A model generated the notes under the pieces. It worked only from the letters and a program-made list of their open reading frames with translations. It made no database searches and was not told the origin of the DNA. Below are positions 34,951-46,900 of a stretch of DNA of 64,000 nt, in pieces. A program made the translations under genes and the position numbers. The stretch comes from Arion vulgaris (lineage: Eukaryota; Mollusca; Gastropoda; Stylommatophora; Arionidae): the NCBI GenBank assembly GCA_020796225.1, contig CM036753.1, forward strand, positions 68,935,865-68,999,864. The letters are read 5' to 3'. Position 1 is the first letter of the stretch. The number at the start of each line of letters is the position of its first letter.

Positions 34951-37900
34951 GTAGTTACATATAAAGTCACCATATATATACAGACGCCATATATATATAT
35001 ATATATAAGATATAGCTACATATAAAGTTGCCATATATATACAGACGCCATATATATAAGATATAGCTACATATAAAGTTGCCATATATATACAGACGCC
35101 ACATATGTATATATAAAAGATATAGTTACATAGAAAGTCACAAGTTTAAGAGCTTGTATGCATACCATGTGGTATAATGGGTATATCGTGTTATGTTAGT
35201 ATTTTACTCTGACCAACGGCACATGATAGTCGTGGTCAACATCATGCTGACCACTTTGGTTTTCCAGTGTTTATATGGTTCCAAATTAAAGCTGGGTTGA
35301 CATGAAAGCCGTTACTGTCAAAATAAAGTCTACTCTCAATGTGGAATTAAACCCCAGCCACTCACTTACAACGCAAGTGCACTAACCACTACTCTATCGC
35401 GGCTTTTCTGACCACGTATAACAATATATAAATTCAGTCAACTTTGTGCTAGCCTCGTATTTGATGTACTTCTATTCTTCTTCTTCTTCGAATGCTCCAT
35501 ATCGACCACTTGTTAAACCACTCTTTCTGATTTGTATGTGATCCAAGCCTAAGAGCGATTTACGTCGTGCCAGTTATGAGCCTACAAGTAGGCCAGCACA
35601 TCCGATTTCTGTGACATTTTTATTTACTAGGGCAGCGTCCATAGGCCCTACCCCAGTCACGTCTTACGACATGCCGTGTAGGTTGCAGTGTTACTATTCT
35701 TTGCTCCCTTGCGAGCCCCAGCAACATACAGGTGTCCTGGTGTTTAATTCCACATTGGGAGTAAACTTTTTTCGATAATAACGGCTTTCATGTCGATCCA
35801 GTCTTAATTTTGTACCATATAAACATGGAAAGCAAAAGTGGTAGGCATGTTGTTGACCACGACGCATATCATGTGCCGTTGATCAGAGTAGAATATCAAT
35901 TATTCTATTCTAATTGATCACTTCTCTTACAGAGGTGCTGTTGGGGATGCAGCAAGTTGGTATATGCGGATCTGATGTTCATTTCTTGACCAACGGACAT
36001 ATTGGAGACTACATTGTGAAATCTCCGATGGTATTGGGTCATGAGGGTAGTGCTGTTGTACTTAAACTCGGCCCTAATGTTACAAGTCTCAAAGTGGGTA
36101 AGAAAACTTAAAATAAGTGTGACCTAATTGTTAATATTTAAGAGCAGCAGAGAATACGTTGAATGAGAAGACAAAAGTCTGGGTCCTAGTCAGCGACCCA
36201 GAGCTTTCCAGTGCATTACTCGGAGCCTAAGACATACTGAATGATGTGATAGAAATCAGGATCTTAGTCAGTGACACAGAGTTGACTCGGAGCCTAAGAC
36301 ACACTGAATGATGTGATAGAAATCATGGTCTTAGTTAGCGACCCAGAGCTGACTCGGAGCCTAAGATACACTGAATGAGATGTCATAAGTCAGGGTTCTA
36401 GAGCTAACCAATGCATTACTCACTGCCCAAGACACATTGAAGGATGCTATAGAAATCAGGGTCTTAGTCGGCAATAAAAATTTAATTATTTAGTTATTTG
36501 ATCCTCTTATTCTTACATCCATTATTGAATGTTTGATTCCATTGATACTTAAGCCCATTCATGATTGAGTTGTAATTATTGAGTAGTTTGTTCCATTGAT
36601 ATTTAAGACCATTATTGAGTTGATGGTTCCATTGATACTTAAATTCATTATTGAGTTGTGTGTTCTATTGATATATAAGTCCATTATTGAGTTGTAATTA
36701 TTGAGTTGTGTGTTCCATTGATATTTAATTCCATTATTGAGTTGCTTGTTCAATTGATACTTAAAGTCCATTATTATGTTGTTAATATTGAGTAGTTTGT
36801 TTCATTGTTTCGGAAGCCCATTATTTTATTGTGTGTTCCATTGATATGTAAACCAAGTATTCAGGTTTGTTTTTCCAGGGTTAACCAAATTTAGTGTTTA
36901 TTTGTAGATGTTTGCTGTAAATAAAACTCCTGCAACACTGCTCTCCATATTTATTTGTCTTCGTTAGTTTGAAAATTCTTGAAAAACACTTTATTTAAAG
37001 CTGATCTTTCTGTCTACATCAGGAGACAGGGTTGCTGTAGAGCCAGGCGTACCGTGTCGTGTATGCGATTACTGCAAAATAGGGAAGTACAACTTGTGCG
37101 CTCTGGTCAGATTTTGTGCTACTCCACCTGATGATGGAAGCCTGTCTCGTTATTTTGTTCACGATGCTGACTTTTGCTTCAAGTCAGTACCATGTCCATT
37201 TTGATAGTTAATTATATGAACAATTTTGATTTTCAAGAAATTAAATTGACTCTGTTAAACACATTTTAATATAGTTTTATTATCCGACTTTAAATATAAT
37301 AAAAAATGTGAAAAGCCCCCACAGGTCAAATTTAAAAAGTAGGATCTATCATCAGATTTCGCTGGGAAACTATGTTGATGGAAAGACTACCGAAAACTTG
37401 CATGCCAAAGACGAAATATCAAGTCTATCTTAATTAACGTGTATTGCATCATTTACTTGGTAAAAACTTTATGGTCGAAACGTTGATTTGATATTTGTTT
37501 TCCTACTTTGTAAAACAATTGTATGTGTTGAGAGAGATCAATAAAAAAAAATAATCTTCTGACAAACATACTAAGGAGGTGGTGATCGCTTTTGAAGATC
37601 GAATAGAAGACCAGGTTTATAAAACATCTGATGGCAAAAACTACCTATGTGTTTTGATGTTTTGCTTTCGAGACTAGCATTTTCGACTACTCGTAGGGAC
37701 CGATTGAGGCAAAATATTAAGTACATAAATAATATTGATATATTAGTTATATAAGGTTGATTGAAATATATTTGGTAAAAGTTTTATGACGGCCTAAGAC
37801 ATGTTGCAGCTATGTAAATTATATGACAGGTGACATTCTGATTGACACAAATTGCAGTTTTATAAAAATCAGTTTATAAAATCAGAGGTAGATTGATTAT

Positions 37901-40900
37901 TAGAAATCTGGGATGTTATGTCCGTGGTCTCCGATAACATAAGACCGGCTAGCTCAGGTTACATTTCTAGGCAATAAGACCAAAACCTTCGCGTGATCTC
38001 GCATTCCAGTATTGTTAGATACAGACACATTCATAAAAAAAGCACAATATGCTAAATCAAAGTTTATATTATGTTATAAATTAAGTTTAAAGCTAAGGAA
38101 TATCAGTATTACTAACATTTTTCTGCAATAAATAACCATGGACTCGGGAAATTGAGTAAAATCTTGCAGTGTTTTATCACACATATACAAAGACCTGCCC
38201 ACATTAAACAGGAATTTTTGATTTTCCGTCTGAGCTAGTCGGACTTATGTTGCCGAGGGCCACGGTCCTGACAAACTGAAAATAAATGGAACCATTTTCA
38301 CCATGAGAACAGTAAATAAGGAGTTCAGAGGTATGCGATTTATTGATATCTTTTTATTAAGATGTTGATGTATGTGATTTATATTATTATATGCGTTATT
38401 TACTATTTTTTTAAACTATGGTGTTTTATTGTCTTCACATATTAATCGATATTAGTATGTGTTGTATTTATTTTTATTGATCTACTTCTTCTTTGCGTTC
38501 GTTCTTTACGACCAATTGTAATCATTCTTTATGATAGGTTTGATCTTTGCTAAGAACGTGTATACGTTGCACATTGGTTTGGTATGCCCCTAAACGCATA
38601 GACTTCTACACGTTTAGAACACATGCATCCGATTTCAGCCACAACATCCTTTGTCGCCTCTTACGACATGTGTGGAGGTAATAGTGATTCTATTCTTTAC
38701 ACCCCAAATTTGGGCCCTGGTAACCACTCAGGCGATTTTTATTGATAAGAGGATGCACGTAATTTATCTCTTTTTATCTTAGAGTGTGTCATGAAAAAAC
38801 TGTTGAAGACTTTTGATCTAGTTAGCAGTAACTTATTAAATAGGTAGCGTATATATGGACTAATGAAAGACAATTTAAGTCAGTGTTGATTGTTGTACAG
38901 GCTCCCTGATCACGTCTCCTTTGAGGAAGGTGCACTGCTGGAACCCCTGGCAGTGGCTGTCCATGCAACGAACAGAGCAGGTGTCAGACTAGGACACACT
39001 GTGTTGGTGTGTGGTGCAGGTTCGTGTTTATATGTACATCTGATTTTGTTTGAGAGGTTTCTATTTACATGAATTTTGATTTAGAAGCTACTTCAAGATT
39101 GATTGATTGATAGATTGATTGATAAGACAATCATTAGCGCACGTGTGCTCAAATCTCTTTCTTATAATAACATCGTAGCATATCCTTTACAGGACGTGGC
39201 CATTAACCACAGTAAATTAGTTGGCGATTTTCTAGGCACCCCTTATACGTTCAGTAGTTTGCCATTGCTTTCTGAACGGTGAGGTCTATGTTTAACACTC
39301 GTAAAAATCCAACGAAACGAATTTTCTTCCTAACGTGCCCGCCGTGGAGTTTGAATCAAGTACGCTTGGCTTGTGGTCGAGCTCAGACGCAATCTCTTTC
39401 TTATACATTCAATTCTCAGTGGTAGTGCACAAACTTTATAGCACCGACGAGAATTCACGTTTTATGATTTAGGCAAATAACCACGTTTGCTCCGATTTCT
39501 TTCTTAGGAAAATAACCACGTTTGCTCCGATTTCTTTCTTAGGAAAATAACCACGTTTGCTCCGATTTCTTTCTTACACATGAAAATCTCAGCGGCAGTG
39601 CACAAACTTATAAGTACCAGCGTGGGTCACCATTGTAATATTGAAGATGGTATGCACAAACTTATAAGCACCGGCGTGGGTCACCGTTGTAATATTGAAG
39701 ATGGTATGCACAAACTTATAAGTACCAGCGTGGGTCACCGTTGTAATATTGAAGATGGTATGCACAAACTTATAAGTACCGGTGTGGGTCACCGTTGTAA
39801 TATTGAAGATGGTATGCACAAACTTATAAGTACCAGCGTGGGTCACCGTTGTAATATTGAAGATGGTATGCACAAACTTATAAGCACCGGCGTGGGTCAC
39901 CGTTGTAATATTGAAGATGGTATGCACAAACTTATAAGCACCAGCGTGGGTCCCCGTTGTAATATTGAAGATGGTATGCACAAACTTATAAGCACCAGCG
40001 TGGGTCCCCGTTGTAATATTGAAGATGGTATGCACAAACTTATAAGCACCGGTGTGGGTCACCGTTGTAATATTGAAGATGGTATGCACAAACTTATAAG
40101 CACCGGCGTGGGTCACCGTTGTAATATTGAAGATGGTATGCACAAACTTATAAGCACCTGCGTGGGTCACCGTTGTAATATTGAAGATGGTATGCACAAA
40201 CTTATAAGTACCAGCGTGGGTCCCCGTTGTAATATTGAAGATGGTATGCACAAACTTATAAGCACCAGCGTGGGTCACCGTTGTAATATTGAAGATGGTA
40301 ACAAATTGTATTAATCCTATTTTTTATATTTCCAATGTATTTTGTTAAGACTGCGATTTTTCATATTACACTTATCCATTGTCAACTTCAATGGTTCTTT
40401 TACGCGCTCAACTTAAACACAATGCCTGTGTTTTATCGTCCATCTCCGGTAGGGTCAGACACTCGTTCTCATCCTCACTGAAATCAGGAATCACTAGAAA
40501 ATAGAACGATCTCTTCCGGCGAGAAAAGAAGAGAGAACTTTTAAAGCTAGATGTGAGCATGGCACCTAATAGCCACATAAGTCATATACTACTAAGACTG
40601 AAATAACAAAACATGAAAATCTTCTTTTCTTCTTGTGATCGGATCTTAATTGTTTATTTCTCCCCAGACAAGATCTAATGATGATTTCAGCTGTTGTTTA
40701 TTTATATATATAGTTTTGTATATAAAGTTAGATTGCTGAACCAGTATTCATTTCTAAATGTGTCAATGTATTGTGGCTAATTTTGTAGTCCATAGTGAAC
40801 TAAGCGCATGTCCAGAGATCGCTTAGCAAGAAGAAGATAATAAATTCTTGAAAAAAAACCCAAAGTCATTTTTAAAATGTCAAGGTTCTTTAAATAAGAA

Positions 40901-43900
40901 AATAAGTCAAGAACCCAAGATACCAGCGAACAAACAAAGAACTTAGAATAAATAGCAAAGGTATGATAACGTTGTCTTGTACAATCGTAGTACAAAATCA
41001 CAGCAAGGAATCAGACAGGCGAAATCTATGTAGATGTTTGTTTAGCTTGTTATATCTAAAGTGTATTCTATTTATTTTTACCTAAACCTTGCAAAAATTA
41101 TTGGCTATTTTGCAAAGCGTACTTGTTAGAATTTGACATAGGGTTCCTTGGGACAAATCAGGATTCAGCAAGGGTACCGCAAACCGAAAAAGTTTCTGAA
41201 CCACTGTTGTGCACATTTTTACCATGAGTACTACATTTTCATACAACTGCACTTGCTATTCGTTAAATTCGTTACGTGAAAATGTACCTATGTTTGACTG
41301 CTTCCTCAGGTCCCATTGGTTTGGTACACGTTCTGACATGTAAGGCTAAAGGAGCTTCCATTGTATGTATCACAGGTTAGTTGTTGTGGTCGACATAAAG
41401 AAGGTGGTCGTAATACAGAGGAAGCATTTTCATCTTTTACTAAATACGTTACCATATCTGATTGTTTATAGAATACTTACTTAGTCGTTACTCCTCTACC
41501 CTGAAGTAATCGTTCCTTTTCTACCCTGAAGTAACCGTTGCTCTTCTATCTATTCTCTAATCCTGTTTTACGTTTCAGCGTCAAGTCGAAAAAGTTTCCT
41601 TTCAACTTATAAGCACACGGAGCCTCTTTCAAGAACACCAGAGGAAGCAACGGAAGTAACGAATATGATCAGCAAATAAACAAGGAACAGGTATTAAGAG
41701 CTTCCGAAAAACAAATAGACAAACACGGGACTCGAACCACTTACCTAGTCCTTACGACACCAATCGCCTAGCCTAGCAATACGAGCGCTCTTACGGACAC
41801 AACCAATGAGCCATTCTAAAAAAATGACTCACGGGGAGTGTCTTTCTCAAACGCTCGTTACAGCTAGACACAGAAACAATCAGGTAGGGTTCGAACAGTG
41901 TTTGCACAAACACATGCTGTAAGCTTATTGTGCTTGTATATATTAGAGACGAGACAATATCATACATACACACATGTATACACATATAACAAACATGTAT
42001 ACATACATGTATTATGCATTTATATTGCATTCAGCTTTTTCCGGCTGTCCTTGATTTTATATAACAATCATTATTATTGACAGACATCGATGAATCAAGA
42101 TTGAAAGTAGCCAAACAGATTGGCGCTGATTATGTGGTGAAAGTGACAAGTACTGATTCATTGGCCGTAGCACAAGATATTGAAAATATTGTTGGAGGCA
42201 AAGTAGATATCGCTATGGAATGCAGTGGTGCGCTAACAAGCATACAGGCAGCAATTTATGTTAGTATACTGTTTCCGTTGTGTATTTGTTATTGATTCCC
42301 TATGATAGCATGAGCCGTATCTGACGATCTCGCTTATGACTGATCAAATCTGGCACATTGCGACTGTATTAACTCAATAGATGTGTGAAGCTTTAAAGTT
42401 GGAATTTACGTTCCTAAAACTTTACTAGCAGATCATCTGTGTAAACTTGTGCGCTATTTGAAAATATGCATCTACTCTCTGTAGTTAGAGACAGCTATGA
42501 TATTGACTAAACATGAGGATATTAACTTACCAATTACCTCTAAAGTCGGAGATATCGAGGGGGACACTATTAATATTGAAAACAGGCCTTCACGCACAAA
42601 CCAGTCAGAAGTGCCATACCAGTCGCCCTGTCTACGCTGAATTCATAGCGGGCGAACTCTGAAGAAGAAGTAGAAGAAATAACCAATAAGTGACTCAGTC
42701 ATAGATTCAACTTCGTAGCAAATAGTTGCCCACATATTAACTCATTTTCTATGTCAGGGAAAACTACTTAAAATTCTCACAATTTTTGCATGTGAACTCG
42801 GGAAGGAAACAGTAGTTCCTACACAAACCAGCGTCTACACACAAGCATTAAATGCATAAGGCAGCCGTTGGAGTGCCAACGAAGGTAACCGTATACCGCT
42901 TGAATTTGCAACTCGCGTCAAAGAAAATATCCGTCACGTCAAAAACCAGCAGTCCTCACAACCCTTACTTCATTACTCAGCAGTTAGATCGATAACGACT
43001 TGCCGTATGCCATTTTCTGAAAATGCAGTTTACAAGTCTCAATGGATACAAACAAGAAGCATTTCGAATGAAATTCACAGCTCACACATAGTACTAAACT
43101 CAGTAGAAGGAAGACAAACCAGGACCTGCAAGCCCAAACATGAGGTAAAATGCACTAGCAACAGCGCACAGTCCAAGCAATACTGCAAGATCTTCACTGT
43201 GCCCTCACCTTTCTGCCATGTTGGCCAGATAGTCCCTGCGTGCACAGCTTTTTGATTGACACTCATCATACATGAGCAGCGACCCCTGACGAGATGATCC
43301 TCTTGTCTAGAACGTCAAATAAAAAATGATGCCTATCATAGGTCCTCTCCTCTCGTTTGTTGTAAAAAGCGCATAATAATGGTTTGATGTGGACCGTCGA
43401 CCGGGGAAGTTAATTTGAGCTAGTGTTGTTGTCACCTGATGACTAACAGAAGTACGAAGAAAAAAAGAAGAGGAAATGTCTAGATCAGTTTAATTAAGAA
43501 ACTTTCATCAAATTTGTTGAATCTAGAGGTGTTGTAGTCTGATGAATGACAGAAAAACGAAGAAGGAAAAAGAAGAAATATCAAGTTTAGCTTAAGAAAC
43601 TTTCATCAAATTAATTGAAGCTAGTGATGTTGCAGTCTAATGAATGACAGAAGAACGAAGAAGGAAAAATAAGAAAATAAAGTTAATGAAGAAACTTTCA
43701 TCAAATTAATTGAAACTAGTGATGTTGTAATCTAATGAATGACAGAAGAACGAAGAAGGAAAAATAAGAAAATAAAGTTAATGAAGAAACTTTCATCAAA
43801 TTAATTGAAACTAGTGATGTTGTAATCTAATGAATGACAGAAGAATGAAGAAGGAAACAAAGAAGATTAGTTTCATGAAGAAACTGTTATAAAGTTAATT

Positions 43901-46900
43901 GAAGCTAGTGGTGTTGTAGTCTCTTCTTCTTCTTCTTCTTGTTCGTTCTTTACGACTAATTTTAATCACTCTTTGTGACATGTTTGATCTTTGCCAAGAA
44001 CGTGTATACTTTGCACATTGGTTTGGTAGGCCCTAAACGCAAAGACTTCTACACGTTTAGGACACGTGCATCCGATTTCAACCATCCTCCTTAGTCGCCC
44101 CTTACGACATGTGTGACAGGTAACAGTGGTTTTATTCTTTACACCCGAAATTTGGGCCCCTGTAACAACTCGGGCGATGTGTTGTTAGTCTAATGAGTGA
44201 CAGAAGAACGAAGAAGAAAAAAGAAGAAGATTAGGTTAATGAAGAAATTGTCATAAAGTTGATTGAAGCTAGTGATGTTGTAGTTTAATGAATGACAGAA
44301 GAAAGAAGAGAAATGACGAAGAAAATAGTTATTTAAACTATTTTCATTTTCTTACTGTGACTAGGCTACTAAATCTGGAGGAACTGTTGTACTGGTTGGT
44401 CTCGGTCGTGCGATGGCAGAGTTGCCAATTGTGCATGCGGCTGTAAAGGAAATTGATATCAAGGGAACTTTCAGATACGCTAACTGGTGAGTCTTGGTGT
44501 CTGATAGTTTATATGTTTCTTTTACGTTTATATAAAGATTTAGTTTTGTTTCGTCATCGGATCATCACTGCACAATGAACTGCATAAGTGATCCGATCTC
44601 CTCCTAAATAAGTCTCTCAGCGTGTGCAACTAAGAATACCAGTTCTATGTTGGTTTACTATTCTTCTTTGACTTCCAGTATATTGCTCTTGTCTAGCTAC
44701 AAAACATTTGACTTAGTATTCTTGCAATTTGGTTAGGATTATAGATTCACCACCATTACTTGAATCATTTACAAGTCCTTTTGCCTTTAGGGAATGTAGA
44801 AGAAAACATCTGTAAATAAAATAACCAGCTGCATTGCGACTAGCGCTTATGAACATGAAAGCTGAATCTAGCACTATTTTTCAGTTATTTGACTACTTTG
44901 TAATGAGAGCTAAATCTAATATTATTTTTCAGCTATTTGACTACTTTGTATATGTGAGCTAAATCTAATACTATTTTTCAGCATTTTGACTACTTTGTAT
45001 ATGAGACCTAAATCTAATACTATTTTTCAGCATTTTGACTACTTTGTATATGTGAGCTAAATCTAATACTATTTTTCAGCATTTTGACTACTTTGTATAT
45101 GAGACCTAAATCTAATACTATTTTTCAGCTATTTGACTACTTTGTATATGTGAGCTAAATCTAATACTATTTTTCAGCATTTTGACTACTTTGTATATGA
45201 GACCTAAATCTAATACTATTTTTCAGCATTTTGACTACTTTGTATATGTGAACTAAATCTAATACTATTTTTCAGCTATTTGACTACTTTGTATATGTGA
45301 ACTAAATCTAATACTATTTTTCAGCATTTTGACTACTTTGTATATGAGACCTAAATCTAATACTATTTTTCAGCATTTTGACTACTTTGTATATGAGACC
45401 TAAATCTAATACTATTTTTCAGCATTTTGACTACTTTGTATATGAGACCTAAATCTAATACTATTTTTCAGCATTTTGACTACTTTGTATATGTGAACTA
45501 AATCTAATACTATTTTTCAACTATTTGATTACTTTGTATATGTGAAGTAAATCTAATACTATTTTTCAGCTATTTGACTACTTTGTATATGAACTAAATC
45601 TAATACTATTTTTCAGCTATTTGACTACTTTGTATATGTGAACTAAATCTAATACTATTTTTCAGCTATTTGACTACTTTGTATATGTGAACTAAATCTA
45701 ATACTATTTTTCAACTATTTGATTACTTTGTATATGTGAAGTAAATCTAATACTATTTTTCAGCTATTTGACTACTTTGTATATGTGAAGTAAATCTATT
45801 ACTTCTTCGAACGCTCCCTATCGACAACTTGTTAAACCGCTCTTTGCGATTTCTATGTGATCTGAGCCTAAGAGCGATTGTACGTTGTGTCAGTTTTGCG
45901 CCTACAAGTAGGCCAGCACATCCGATTTCTGCGATTTCTTTTCATTTGCTAGGTAGCTTCACTAGGCCCAAACCTTAGTCGCCTCTTACGACATGCTTTG
46001 TAGATCCCAGTGTTACTATTCTTTGCTCCCCTTGCTAGCCCCGGCAGCACACAGGTGAAATCTAATACTAATTTTCCGCTAACAAAGTTTGTGTACATTG
46101 AAACTAAACATATTACTATAAAAAAAATAGTTTTCACCATGTTGTGTGCTAGTGAGACAAGGACAGTGCATAGCAGACAAGTAGGAAAACTAAACCACTT
46201 TCACACAAGCTGCCTACGCAGACTGCTCAAAATAAAATGGCAGAACAAAATTCCAAATACTGAAATCCTCATGAGAGCTAAGATCACAAGTATCAAACAA
46301 TCTATTGCAAAATGACCACGCTAGATGAGCCGGTCACGATGGGTGAATGCCTACTGATAAGCGCATTCCAAACCAGTTGATGTATGGCGAGTTTGATAGA
46401 AATAAACGACTGGTTGGTTGACAGAAAAAACGTTACAAAGACACATAAAAGAGTGTACTTAAAATGCTTCGATATAGACACCATGTTCTAGCATTCCCAT
46501 ACACAAGATTGTCAAATGTGTCGCTGTAACAGCACAAGAGGAATTTGCATAGCTAAAAGTTGCCGTAATGTTGAGATGCATAGAAACGAGATGTAGGAAA
46601 AGACAGAACACACAACACATGTCTAGCCATGATCATGCATGTACCACCTGATGTCTGAGGCAGTGTCATCCTTGCTTGATATACGGCTATTACATTACTA
46701 TAATATAAATAGTTCCTGCCCGCCTGCCCAGCGTGTTCGTAGCGCGTTGGACTGCGGGTGACTAGCCTCTGTGAGTGCGGGTTCAATTTCGCGAGCTGAC
46801 AGAAAAGCCACAGGTTTCCCGGATTCACGGTGTTCGTGGCACCGAACCGAAGGATTACGATGTCCATGGCACCGAGCCGAAGAGCTGAAAGCTCAAGTGC

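Noticed and set aside
39580..40314. 244-codon frame of 18-residue repeats as a repeat protein gene
   Set aside because: The unit is 54 bp without stops, so any frame stays open by arithmetic; both strands are open. It lies in a SORD intron and resembles a SINE segment.
44868..45795. Regular repeats as a CRISPR array
   Set aside because: Units are directly adjacent with no unique spacers, in a eukaryotic intron.
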